64,000 bases of DNA from the NCBI RefSeq assembly GCF_034190915.1, contig NW_026947484.1, positions 81,229,982 to 81,293,981 of the forward strand, read 5' to 3'. Below are positions 1 through 10,373 of the stretch, in pieces. The stretch's first letter is position 1, and every line of letters starts with the position of its first letter. Made by a program: the position numbers and the translations under genes. Under the pieces are notes generated by a model, which ran no database searches, had not been told where the DNA came from, and worked only from the letters and a program-made list of their open reading frames with translations. This DNA is from Cavia porcellus. Its lineage: Eukaryota; Chordata; Mammalia; Rodentia; Caviidae.

Positions 1-299
1 AAAGCATTATTTGATGTCTATTATATGTTCAATAAAATTTTAAACACTGAACCTATTGTATAGAAGTCAGTATGCCATGTTTGTTCTGTCACAGAATGGC
101 CATCTGTGTCTAAATAAAATGCTCAATTCACTGGTCACATTTTTAAGTGCTCACCCATCTGCAAGTGCTCAAGAGCCGCTTGCAGTAAGTGGCTACTACA
201 GTGTGACTACTCCAGATGGTCAACATGTCCATCACTATAGAAAGTTCCACTGGGTAGCACTGTGCTCCATCCTTTACAGACTTTTCACTTACTTTCTTA
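1..299. other. Unassigned sequence
   Basis: I see no gene, repeat or RNA signature here. The short open frames on both strands lack any recognisable domain. Confidence 0.5.
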
Positions 300-440
300 A
301 CTGCTAGAAGCAGAATGATAGTGTTTATCTTGCAGATGGAGAATGGAGGCTCAGAGAAGTTATCTAACTTTCCAAGTAACACGGCTTAGAGTTGAGCACA
401 GGCCCACAGGTCTGCCTGACTCCAAAGCTTATGACCTTTT
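300..440 (-). repeat. MIR SINE fragment
   Basis: The stretch reads like the antisense of the MIR core: a 'gatggagaatggaggctcagag' type block, then a block like 'aagtaacacggctt', then an end resembling 'tctgcctgactccaaag'. These match, in order, the MIR landmarks (GATGAGGAAACTGAGGCTCAGAG, then AGGTCACACAGCT, then CAGTCTGACTCCAGAG) as I remember them. It is old and diverged, as expected for a MIR. No flanking duplication is left. Confidence 0.6.
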
Positions 441-752
441 GGTTGCAGAAGTGTTTATTAAAATTTGGGTCCATCTGAATAGTAATGTCAATTGAAGGAA
501 AAAATTGATCTCATCACTGAACAATGAGTGACATTTTTTTCACTGACTTGCTTGAGCCAATGACAGAGCCAAGTTACAATCCAGTAGGAGTGGCCGGCGT
601 GGAATTTAGACTTTTAGGACAAGTCTCTAGATCTTAAAAACAGTGTTTGTCAAATTCAGATAAAGGGCCAGTTTGTTTATTTAATTTCCAGTTTGTTGGT
701 GTCAATGCTTTTATCATATCCATTACAAATAAGTTACTAAAACCTGTAATCA
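441..752. other. Unassigned sequence
   Basis: No recognisable gene or repeat. Confidence 0.5.
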
Positions 753-880
753 AAGCGAAGCAATGGTGGTATACATCTATAATCCCAGCATCTGGGAGGG
801 TGAAGCAAGAAGATCATCACAAGTTCGAGGCCAGCCTGGGCTACATAGTGAATTTTTTTGCTGTGTCAAAAAAATTCAAA
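753..880 (+). repeat. B1 SINE (7SL-derived)
   Basis: The order of landmarks is that of B1: a 'tataatcccagcatctggga' box, a 'gttcgaggccagcctgggc' box with the Pol III B-box motif, 'tacatagtga', then a T-interrupted A-rich tail. It lies in sense and is moderately diverged. It is a monomer of about 125 bp. Confidence 0.85.
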
Positions 881-2056
881 TAAGTAAATAATAAAAAATA
901 TAATGGAAAGAATAAAAACATAGTGCTCTTAAGCCCCAATTATTATTACACACAATAAATATAGTATTATATTTCTATATAATCTGAAAAACATAACATG
1001 ATAAAAGAATTGTTATAAAAGTTTCTAAATGTTTATGGTTAATTCCTGTATTACTCATAGACTGATACAAATAGCTTGCCCACCAACCACAGGTCCACAG
1101 TCCAGACTTTGAGTGGCACTGCTATAGGAGATTGAGTCAAAACCTTACAGGGATCTAAACCAAAGGACAAAGATGCTAGTTTAGGATTAACTAGGCCCAC
1201 AGAGAATAGCAATGCTAATCTCTGGCATTGGAGCTGCTACCAGGGAGAAAGCCAACATTCAAGAGCAATTCCATTGGGTTAACCATCGGGTGCCTTTCAA
1301 ATGTAAACCTGCTTAGAGAAGATTAGAGTGCTGGACAGAGACCCTCAAATTCCAGGTCAAAGTCAGCACAGTTGTGATGGAGTTACTGCAAACATGGTGT
1401 ATGGAGCAAAAGCAGAAATAGGGAAGTCTGGATTTAGGAATCCACACAAAGGCAAGAGTTGAGCATCAACTCCCAGAAAAGAATTAGAGAAGGAAATGCA
1501 TGCAGTCAAGGGCTAAAAAAGAAAAATGAAACTAGAAAAACTTAGTGGTAAACGGTGATCCATTAAGCAAACTTGTGCTTTTGCCCATTTACATTTTGAA
1601 TACTTTCTGGTCTATGCCAGAACAGGCAGTCAGTAAGCAGCAGTCAAGACAACGGCAAAAAAAGAAAGGTATAATTTTGGGGTCAGACATTTTCTTGGTT
1701 GAACACCCAATTAGCAGCCCCTCAGCATTTGAGTGCCTGGGACAGTGAAGAGCAGGCAATGAAATAAAAAATAGGGTACATATTTGTTCATGATCTTTGC
1801 TGAGGGCCCAGATTTTACACTATACCCAGCCTGAAACCCAAGCCATAGTGGGTATTTGAAGCTCTGTATGTAGCCTTACTTTCTCTGTTCTGCTATATTG
1901 TGGTCTATACACAAAATACTTTTCTCATTAATATTGTTTGGTTTTTATTTGTTACAACAGAAAGATCTATCACTATATATAGAGGGAAGTGAACAGGGAT
2001 GTGAGTTAAGCATGATTCTTCTTTTTCACATTCTTTTCTTAGCTTGAATTAAGAAA
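881..2056. other. Unassigned AT-rich sequence
   Basis: No gene, structured RNA or repeat family recognised. The 67-codon frame at 1545-1748 has no recognisable domain. Confidence 0.5.
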
Positions 2057-2058
2057 TA

Positions 2059-2376
2059 CAGCCATTTTTCAGTATCCATGAGGAATTGGTTCCAGGACCC
2101 CCTCATCCCATAGATACCAAAATCATGGATTCTCAAGTCCTTCCTATAAAATGACATAATATATGCACATAACTTACGGATATCCTCTCCTATACCTAAA
2201 ATTACCTCTGGGTTATGTATAATGTTTAATACAAATAAGTTGTTATACTCCATTGTGAATAATGACTAAACAAAAAGTCTGTACATGTCCAATATAGGCA
2301 AAATTTTTGCAAATATTTTTGGTCACAGTTGTTCAAACCTGTGGATGCAGAATCCATACATAGGGAGGGGTAACTG
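2059..2376. mobile_element. MER2-type Tigger (Tc1/mariner) DNA transposon, non-autonomous
   Basis: This 318-bp unit starts CAG and ends CTG and is flanked on each side by a TA dinucleotide (2057-2058 and 2377-2378), the target duplication of Tc1/mariner elements. The termini are imperfect inverted repeats. The interior reads like MER2, an internally deleted Tigger relative: 'ggaattggttccaggacccc', 'gataccaaaatcatggattc', 'caaaaagtctgtacatgtcc' and 'tgtggatgcagaatccatac' all have counterparts in the MER2 consensus as I recall it. It has no transposase frame and must have been moved in trans. The family assignment is from memory; the TA flanks and ends are directly visible. Confidence 0.82.
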
Positions 2377-3780
2377 TAACTATTGTTCTATTAATTCCTG
2401 GAAGGCAACTGAATAGTTCCAGCTCATACAAAATCTTTCAGTTCTATGGCATTTCCACAAGGCTTCATCTTAGAATTCTGTATTGTTCTATATCTTTCTT
2501 AAAGAGTAAAGACAATGTCTGCTCTTCAGCCCCAGAGCAATCCTGCTTGGTCTGTACTCCTAAACTCCCCTAGGCAATACTACCAGCATATCTGTGTGGT
2601 ATTCTTCACAGAGTTCGAACATGGTTAAAGTTTACCAGCAAGGTACAGACACTCAACCATGATAAAATCAGCAGTCTCTGTTTTACAACAAACAGTATGT
2701 AAGAAGTGTATTACTATAAGTCAAGAGTCACAGTAAACAGATAGAAGTCTCTTTATGAGGTTGGCAGGAAAGGAGCTGGAATTTGTGGAAAAGAAAAAAT
2801 GTAATTTTAGGTCAAAAGTGTTGTTGCTGAAATCACACTAGCCAGTCTACACAGGAAAATGTAGACCCTGTAGAAGCAGTTTCTTTGGTTTGGTTTGGTT
2901 TTTTTTTATCAAACAGGCCTGAGTGTCATGAGGAAATGGGTACTTCTAGGTTTCTTGGGAAAAGCAGCCTTTCTTGGGTGATCTAGGAGTCATATGGTGT
3001 GACACACAAATTCATGAGTTCACCAGAATGACACAGGAGAATAAGAGCCACTTGAAAATAACTATGCATAAGTAACTCAAAATATTTAGATCTAATTTTA
3101 CAGTTCTGCTAAGTATAGCACCACAACTTCAGATCCACACATTGTAAAAACAACACTAGAAAACCTTCAAATTCCAGGATCTCCAGCATATACGTAAGAC
3201 ACTCACAAATGCAAAATAAGGCAGAAAAAGATGACCCTGGTTTCTGCACCTTCCCATTTCCCATCATTGCTCTGAAAACCATTCTTGAAAGATGAATCCT
3301 GGCACTGCATACTCATGCTCTGGGCTCAGAACCAAGGATCAGATGCAGCTTGCACGGCACTCACTGAGGTCCAGTTTCAGTGAGTTTCTCTGAATCAGCA
3401 AAAAGTTTTGGATCAGCACTAGGAGGCCTGATTAAGATGTCCATTCCTTAAGAAACAGAAACCCTATATTCCTATAAAAGAATCTTCTTGGACTCAAGAT
3501 AGATTTCCAAGAGAAGTACCGGTGTGTGTTTGTGTTTCATGGGTGCCAGGTCTCTGTGTAAGCAGCGTCTTCAGCTACCCAGCATAGAGAAGAAAGATTG
3601 AAAGGCCTGAGAACAGAAGTGGTAAACAGATGCTCACAAGGGCCAGGCAGGTGATAAAATGAGTGAAAAGGGCGGGCTGGGAGGAGTGGGATTCAACCGA
3701 GGGGGAAACATATGCTTGTCACTGTCAAGAAGACAGAAACCCGAATAATTATATAAAATCTCCTACCTATTAAACACTAG
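2377..3780. other. Unassigned sequence
   Basis: No recognisable gene or interspersed repeat over about 1.4 kb. It looks like unique sequence. Confidence 0.5.
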
Positions 3781-3790
3781 CTAGAAAATA

Positions 3791-3890
3791 TTTTTTTTTT
3801 CTTTTTCTTTTTTATCAGTACCGGGGATCGAACTCACGACTGCCTGCTTGCAAGGCAGGCGCTTATGCTGCTGAGCTAAATCCCCAGCCC
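3791..3890 (-). repeat. ID SINE with target-site duplication
   Basis: An antisense ID element. Read on the minus strand it has the tRNA-like A box (GGGGATTTAGCTCAGCAG), the GCCTGCCTTGCAAGCAGGC hairpin, the B box (GAGTTCGATCCCC), GGTACTGAT and an A-rich tail. The 14-bp sequence CTAGAAAATATTTT flanks it at 3781-3794 and 3891-3904; the left copy merges with the T tract. It is nearly consensus and so a young insertion by L1 machinery. Confidence 0.95.
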
Positions 3891-3904
3891 CTAGAAAATA
3901 TTTT

Positions 3905-4286
3905 AAATACCAAAGAGAAAAAAATTAAATATTCTCTATGGTGATATGGCTTGGAGGTGACCTGGCTGCAACCTCTGTCAAAGAGAGAGAAAAAAAAAAA
4001 CACTAGGATCTGAGTATACATGTATATTTGAGGAATCAAAAACATATGAAGACTCGTTAAAAGTTCCAAATATTTTATCTTATAGTTCGTCACATGATCT
4101 GAATACTGCACTATTAGGGAGTAGCTATTTGAGTTAATTAGGTATCACAAGCATTTTTAACAAATATTTTTCCTTATAAATAGAAAACTCTCCGATGTTT
4201 TTAATGGTATCTGAAATTCAAAATATGTCTGGATTAAAATTTAATTTAAAAATGCAACTATTCTTACTTTTCCCCAAATTATGTAT
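3905..4286. other. Unassigned AT-rich sequence
   Basis: No recognisable feature. Confidence 0.5.
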
Positions 4287-4400
4287 AGTCACCCTCTCTC
4301 CCTTCTAACCAAGACCTTTCTCCTTCTCTTTTTCTCCCCTCTGCCCTCTCCATCCCTCTCCCTCTCCCTCTTCATCTGTCTCTCTCTTTCTCCTCACTTC
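4287..4400 (+). repeat. Polypyrimidine tract
   Basis: About 114 bases almost entirely C and T on this strand, rich in CTCTCC and CTTTCTC steps, with few purines. It is a low-complexity polypyrimidine/polypurine stretch of the kind that can form triplex DNA. No gene is attached to it. Confidence 0.8.
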
Positions 4401-4614
4401 TTACCTGAGAATATTTGACACAGTGTTAAGTAGTCACAATGACTTCAGCAACGTAACATACTTTACCATCTGTACCCAAGGTGTCACAAATATAAATTTC
4501 AGTTCCAAGTGCCTTGGAAGGGACTCTTTCCACAGATACTATAAATATAGGTACCATTTTAATAAAGCATGTACAATAAATTCCCCCAAAATTTACTTTT
4601 AGTTTTAAAAAATG

Positions 4615-4770
4615 CTTGTGACTCAAATTCAGGAGAATAGGATTCAGATCTTTCTGTGAGCTGGCTACAGAAACATAGGTAAGATTCATAGCCTCTCTGT
4701 GGTTTTAGTTTTGTTTTCTGTAAATTTAGAAGTTTGGACAAAATTCAGAAAGGCAAATAGATTTTGTCTC
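4615..4770 (+). repeat. MIR SINE fragment
   Basis: It carries diverged MIR landmarks in sense order: a 'gactcaaattcagg' block, 'gtgagctggctacag', 'cctctctgtggttttag' (compare CCTCTCTGAGCCTCAG) and 'ttctgtaaatttag' (compare CATCTGTAAAATGG). It is old and without a duplication. Confidence 0.45.
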
Positions 4771-4996
4771 AAGCCAAGTGTGCCTGGAAGACAGATGAGA
4801 GAATGGTTTGAGAGATTATTTATATGCAAGGAGTGTGTGATGAATGAATGGTGTTGCCTCCAGTGTGAGATGGGCAGATTTCATGCCACCTGGCTGTGAG
4901 TAGCTGTCCACACGTACACACCACATTTTATTGCTTACTTGGTAAGGCTCTCCCCAGCGCATACTCTGCAGTAGGTAAATGGTCCACATCACTCTT

Positions 4997-5927
4997 GTTT
5001 TTAAATAACGTTTTTATTTTAAAGAGAATGGACCAAAGCAAAATAGAATAAAGCCAGTCAAAATAAAACAGTGTAAGTAAAATAGGACTTCAAAACAAGA
5101 TAATAGGAAATCAACCATGGCTACCATAATGCCTCTTGTTGCCTTCAGAATAGCTGCCCATACCATCAAACACAGGAAAATCAAAACAGAACAGAATAGA
5201 AGCAATAAAAACAAAACAATGAATGCAATACAGAACTTCAAAACAAGATGATAGTAAATCCAAAATAGCCACCATAATATGGCTTATTATCTTTGAAATA
5301 ACTGCCCATGCCATCAGATATAATAAAATCAAACAATACAAAAAAGAATAAAACCCAAGCAAACAAAACAATGAAAATGATACAGGACTTTAAAACAAAA
5401 TAATAGGGAATTAACAATGGCTACTCCCTTCAAAAGCAGATTCCCCATGGATGCTACACTGCATATTGTTATCCTCTAAATAGATGCTCAGATTGCCACC
5501 TTTAGGCCTGCAAAGTTAGTGAACACTAAATATTATAAACATTAAGCTGTATTTTACTTCAATAGCTATCATCTCAGCCTGTGTTTCTCCAAATCAGCTG
5601 GTCACTCACCATGGGAAGGTTGGGGACTTAGCTCTTCTTGTTGCCTGCATGCTGGGAGTGGCTGGTATCTGGTTGTCCTCCCTGTGGCCCCTGCATGGCA
5701 CTGACTCAAAAAAAGTGGCTGGCTTAGGGGCTGGGGATTTAGCTCAGCGGCATAAGCACCTGCCTTGTAAGCAGGCAGTCGTGAGTTTGATCCCCGGTAC
5801 CGATAAAAAGGAAAAAGACCAAAAAAAAAAAAAAAATGTGGCTGGCTTATTCTCCTCCCACAATCTGCAAATGGCACCAACTAACAGAAAGGGGTTGGCA
5901 TCTGGTGGTCCTCCCTGTGGCCTGCCA
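4997..5927 (-). mobile_element. Non-coding 'tail-only' retroposon, copy 1
   Basis: A 931-bp insertion (about 0.8 kb without its ID insert) flanked by a perfect 15-bp duplication, GTCCACATCACTCTT, at 4982-4996 and 5928-5942. That marks retroposition by L1-type target priming. Read on the minus strand, it begins with about 300 bp of moderately GC-rich leader with a repeated 'ccacagggaggac' motif. It then runs into two full units and part of a third of a degenerate repeat of about 150 bp, each with a block like AAGATAATAAGCCATTATGG and a block like CTATTATCTTGTTTTGAAGT. It ends in TTTAAAATAAAAACG with an AATAAA and almost no poly(A). The units are homologous to those in the tails of the half-L1 elements in this window, but there is no ORF1. 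Short open frames arise only because units repeat, and I do not call them genes. Confidence 0.85.
5727..5836 (+). repeat. ID SINE nested in the tail-only retroposon
   Basis: A full ID with A box, the CCTGCCTTGTAAGCAGG hairpin, B box, GGTACCGATAAAAAGG and a 17-base A tail. The 12-bp duplication GTGGCTGGCTTA lies at 5715-5726 and 5838-5849. It is inserted in sense relative to the window, inside the GC-rich leader of the antisense host element, and so postdates it. Confidence 0.95.
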
Positions 5928-5942
5928 GTCCACATCACTCTT

Positions 5943-6876
5943 AAGCACATGATTATAACATTATTTTCTGCATATGTCCATGTTTCTGTATTTTATGTCT
6001 GTTTCATCAAAGTATTGAAATATTAAGTGTCAATGCAGCTATTGTTTAATATTGTTCTGTTTTTTATATTTTATTCTGTGATAGGTTTAAAACAAAGTAA
6101 CTGACTTTAAACAAATTTCTTTCTGATTATAAAAATAAAAAATATAAAGAATATAAAAATAATTTAAAATTCACTTTCCAGAAATTGCCATTGTAATATT
6201 GCTTAGAATCAGCCAGCCATGGGCTCTCACTTTCCCATGCCCATTATCTGTTATCCAATCTCACCCTGACACTCAATCTCACCCTGACACTCTCCACTGA
6301 GAAGAACCATCTACTTCTAGGATACCTGAGAGTCATCCTATGCCCTCATAATCTGACTCAGCATCACACTGAGAGATGCGATTTTAGCATTCTGCCTTGG
6401 CATGTTCATGCACATATTTCTGAAAAGATTTTCCTTCAGATGGATATTTCCTCATCCCACTTAAGCAGGGAAGAGCCTGTTGGTTTTGTTTCACTAACAA
6501 CCATAGCCAGAGTCAGTCATCGTGGGAGTGTCCTGCAGAGCTCAGTAACTCAAGCAGTGACTCTCAGTGATATTTGGTACTCCATGCTTCTGCCCCTAAC
6601 CTTTTAGCAATCCTGGGGAAATTGCTTCCTGCTCTTATTTTTATGGAAATCCATACCCATCCACCCAGTTGGGCCTTCAGTACATTCCTTTAATATTGTG
6701 CAATAAAACAACTCAGTTAATACTATGTAGATGTTGCTGGAGAAATAACTTATTCCTACTTTCTGCATGCTGAGTATGGAGGTCACTAGTTCTATTTCAC
6801 TGTTTTATAGGTCTCTCTTGAACTTGTGCGCATGATAGGATCCAACTTCCCTCCAATTGTATCTAGATCTATATAC

Positions 6877-6878
<2 letters not shown>
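5943..6878. other. Unassigned sequence with one 18-bp tandem duplication
   Basis: No gene or known repeat is seen. The 18-bp word CAATCTCACCCTGACACT occurs twice in perfect tandem at 6256-6273 and 6274-6291. Confidence 0.55.
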
Positions 6879-6879
<1 letters not shown>

Positions 6880-6919
<40 letters not shown>

Positions 6920-6951
6920 TGTGTGTGTAAAATTTTTAGGGATAGATTCTG

Positions 6952-7014
<63 letters not shown>
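6880..7014 (+). repeat. Compound microsatellite (GT)n, (AT)n, (AG)n
   Basis: (GT)n runs from 6880 to 6928 with one A interruption. After 26 bp comes (AT)16 at 6955-6986, running directly into (AG)14 at 6987-7014. It is expected to be highly polymorphic. The open frame across it is an artefact of the repeats. Confidence 0.97.
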
Positions 7015-7019
<5 letters not shown>

Positions 7020-7049
7020 TATTTCATGAGCTTTAGAAACAGTTATTTT

Positions 7050-7130
7050 AGGATTGAGAATATAACTCAATGGTAGAATGTTTGTCTAACATATGTAACA
7101 TGTGTGAGACCAGGTAATCTACCTTCATTA
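7050..7130 (+). repeat. Old ID-like tRNA-derived SINE
   Basis: A diverged ID-type body: 'aggattgagaatataactca' against GGGGATTTAGCTCA, then 'atggtagaatgtttgtctaa' and 'gtgtgagaccaggtaatc'. It has no clear tail or duplication, so it is older than the other IDs in the window. Confidence 0.5.
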
Positions 7131-7344
7131 TTTTAGAGATGGTGCTATTGGGGCTAAGTGAATTTCTTGAGTCAGGTAGTAGCAAAAAAACAAGTTTTTT
7201 TGATTCCCCATTTAATATTCACCTTCCACTCATTCATCTACTAACCTATTTTAAGTGTGTTCTATTTGTAAGACTGTGTCAGATAGGTCTTGTGGGAATT
7301 ATAAGAATGTGTTAAGCATCCTAAGATTCTCACAACCAAATATT

Positions 7345-8225
7345 AGAATTAAGGTGCTCAAAACCACAGTGAGACAGTGCCTCACACCAGTAAGAATGGC
7401 CATTTTCAAAAAGACAAATGATAAGTCCTTATGAAGATATGAAGAAAAAGGGAATGCTTGCACATTGTGAATAACAGTGTAAATTAGTGGACATTATGGA
7501 AAATAGTATAAAAGTTATTTTTTTTAAATCTAGAAAAAGAACTATTATATGACCCGGTAGTTCCCCTATCTGGGGTGTATCTGAAGGAAATTAAATTAGT
7601 ATGTTTAAAAAAATACCTGCACTCCTCCTGTTTAATTCAGCAATATGCACAATATTCAAAATAAAATCAACCTAGGCATTCATTGATGGATGGACGAAGA
7701 AAATGTGATGGATATAATCAGTGGAATATTATTCAAACATAATAAAGAATGAATCCTATAATGTGTGGCAACACAAATAGAACTAGATGGCATTGTGTTA
7801 AGAAAAGTAAGGCAGGCATAAAAAGTGTATATTGCTTCTTCCCATTTTTCTGTGGAAGGTAAAGAAGAGGTAGAGAATACTGCAGTATAGTGGTTACAAG
7901 AGGGGAAGAAGCATGTGGGGAGATAAAGGATGGTAAATGGATTCAAGGGTGCAGTTGGATAGGAGTAATGACTTCTAAGTTCTATGGCACAGTAGGGTAA
8001 CTATGGTTGATAACAATTAATTGTATATTTCAAAATAACTAATGGAGAGGATTTTGAATGTTCCCCAAACAAAGAAATTATAACCATTTTAATAGATATA
8101 TGATAATAAGTATGCTAATTGCCTTGAGCTGGTCATTATATATTGTATACAGTACTAAAATGTCATGTTGCAGCCCATAAATATACAAAATTACTACATG
8201 TCAATTAAAATATTTATCTAAGAAA
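7345..8225 (+). mobile_element. L1 LINE fragment: end of ORF2 and 3' UTR
   Basis: The sequence carries sense-strand landmarks of the end of L1 ORF2 and its 3' region: a 'ctcacaccagtaagaatggc' block, 'gatatgaagaaaaagggaat', 'aaagaactattatatgaccc', 'ttgatggatggacgaagaaa', 'ggaatattattcaaacataa' and 'gcaacacaaatagaactaga'. Frameshifts and stops are frequent. It is a 5'-truncated, inactive relic. Confidence 0.85.
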
Positions 8226-10211
8226 ACAATGATGGAGTTGGAGTGGAAGATATATATATATATATCTTATAATCCTTTTTAAATTTAATTTAAAGAAAGA
8301 CGAAACAAAGCAGAAAACGGGTAGAAATAATACATATGTTCAAAGAAAAAAATAAACAATAAGAAATCACTAGTTGATGTTTACATACTGTCCTCTTACA
8401 AATAGTTGTTCAAGATACAAACATGGAACATATAAAGTGGGAATTCAAACAGTGTGACTGCAAACAGTTCTGTTCAACTATCCAGCAAAAACTTAGTAAT
8501 ATGGTTGTCAATCCTATACACTTAAACATACATGCATCTTCATTTATGTTGAGATTAAACAAACTAAAGCAGGCTAAAATCATTCTGAACAAACAATAAT
8601 AGTATTCCTGGATTTCACATCATGACACTCTGGGATCAGCACTGGGTAGTGTAATGTCTTTTTTAAAAAAATTTTATTTAAAGAAAGGCTAAACAAAACA
8701 GAAAATGGGCAGAAATAATGCATACTTTAAAAGAAAAAAAACAGTAAGAAATCACTAGTTGATGATTACAGATTGTTCTCTTAAAAATAGTTATTCAAGA
8801 TACTAAAGTGGAGCATATAAAGTGGGGATTCAAATAGTGAGACTGCAACCAGTTCTGTTCAAATATCCAACAAAAATTTAGAAATATGGTTATCAATCCT
8901 ATATACTTAAACATAATGCAGTTATTCATATCTTCAATTATGTTGAGATTGAACAAACCATAGCAGGCTAATATCACTCTGAACAAAGAATAATACTATT
9001 GCTGGGTTTCACATTATGACACTCCAGGATCAGCACTGGGTATTTTAGTGTCTCTTTTTCTTCAAAGTATCTGTTCATTTCATCATGTGTCATAAGTTCT
9101 TATAAACTGTTTATACATTCTACACATGCATGAGTCTTAACATTTATTTCTGTCCTTTATGGGAGAAACAAAACAAAGCAAGACAAAATAAAACATATTC
9201 CTATAAACACATGAAACAAAAAAGACATATATGATCATTGTACAAGGAGTTCTACCATAGTTCCTGTGTTGTCTCTTGTTATCTCCAATAGAATTGGCTC
9301 TATCATCAGACATAGTATAATTGAATATATCACTACATAACAGTATTAATAAAAACACAACTTTGTATACAGTATAAAATTTCAAAAACAGGCAGTTATC
9401 CCACCAGAATGTGTGTTGTAGAGTCTTGTCATCTTCAGTGTAGTTGCCTATACTCTCAGACTTGGTACTATCAATCATATCAGTTTTGAATAAAATCTGT
9501 TGATACCAAATAGCAATCAAACAAACCAGATTTAATTAAGATCAGTCATGATAAAACAGTATAAGTCCTACAGGGCTCTATATTAAGTTAATAGGGAATT
9601 AAAGATGATTGCTGTGCTATATCTTGATGTTTTTGGAATAGCTGTCTGTGCCCTCAAATCTATGCAAGTAGACAAACTGGGACAGAATAAAATCTATCTA
9701 AGCAGAGTGATGTGAGTAATGTGGGTTTTAAATCCTAATACACTATTAACAATATCTTCTGCCATCTTTTTTAAAGATACTCCTTCCCCTTTCACTTCCC
9801 CAGGGTACACTGTGCATTTTTGGGTCTGACCAAGACCCTTGGTTTTAAATCGTGTATGTTGGGGGGGGTGGTAATCTGCTATTTATCTGAGTGGTTCTGA
9901 ACCTTCTGTCTCCTGGACTTGATCTCTAATTATATTCCTTTACCTATTAAAGCCTGTCTTTCCAACCTATCCACAAATACTGGTCTAGTTGCCCCTATTA
10001 CTCTCTGGTTCTCTGTCACATAGAGCATTGATTTCTCACACTTGATTTTCAGTCCATGTACTCTTTTTCATGTTAATTATATATCCTATAAATAGCATCT
10101 TGGTGGACCCTACCTCCTGATCTACTCCATGTGTGGTTCTTTTTTTTTAATTTAGTGTATCAAGGCCATCTATATTAGAGAGTATAACCAACCTTCTCTG
10201 CCTCATTTCTG

Positions 10212-10310
10212 TTATGCTCTTTTTTTGTCATCAGTTGTCTCCTTATCTTCTTCATTCTGTTTTCTGCTCCATTCATTGAGGCCTCTCTGCCACTGTTCTG
10301 GAATCCTAGT

Positions 10311-10373
<63 letters not shown>

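Noticed and set aside
5014..5371. Two overlapping minus-strand frames with repeated hydrophobic peptides that could look like a small membrane-protein family
   Set aside because: They lie in the ~150-bp units of a retroposon; similarity between them comes from the repeated DNA, and the T-rich strand gives Phe/Leu-rich translations.
5727..5800. ID bodies as functional tRNA genes
   Set aside because: They have A and B boxes but no tRNA cloverleaf acceptor pairing, they carry A tails and target-site duplications, and there are many copies.
6879..7076. Open frame of Val-Cys and Ile-Tyr repeats
   Set aside because: A direct translation of the GT, AT and AG microsatellites.
9137..9520. A 127-codon frame that recurs at 24184-24507 and, in part, at 53736-54044
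   Set aside because: Recurrence comes from the homologous tails of half-L1 copies A, B and C. Start, length and frame are not kept, and it follows ORF1 with no sign of selection visible by eye.
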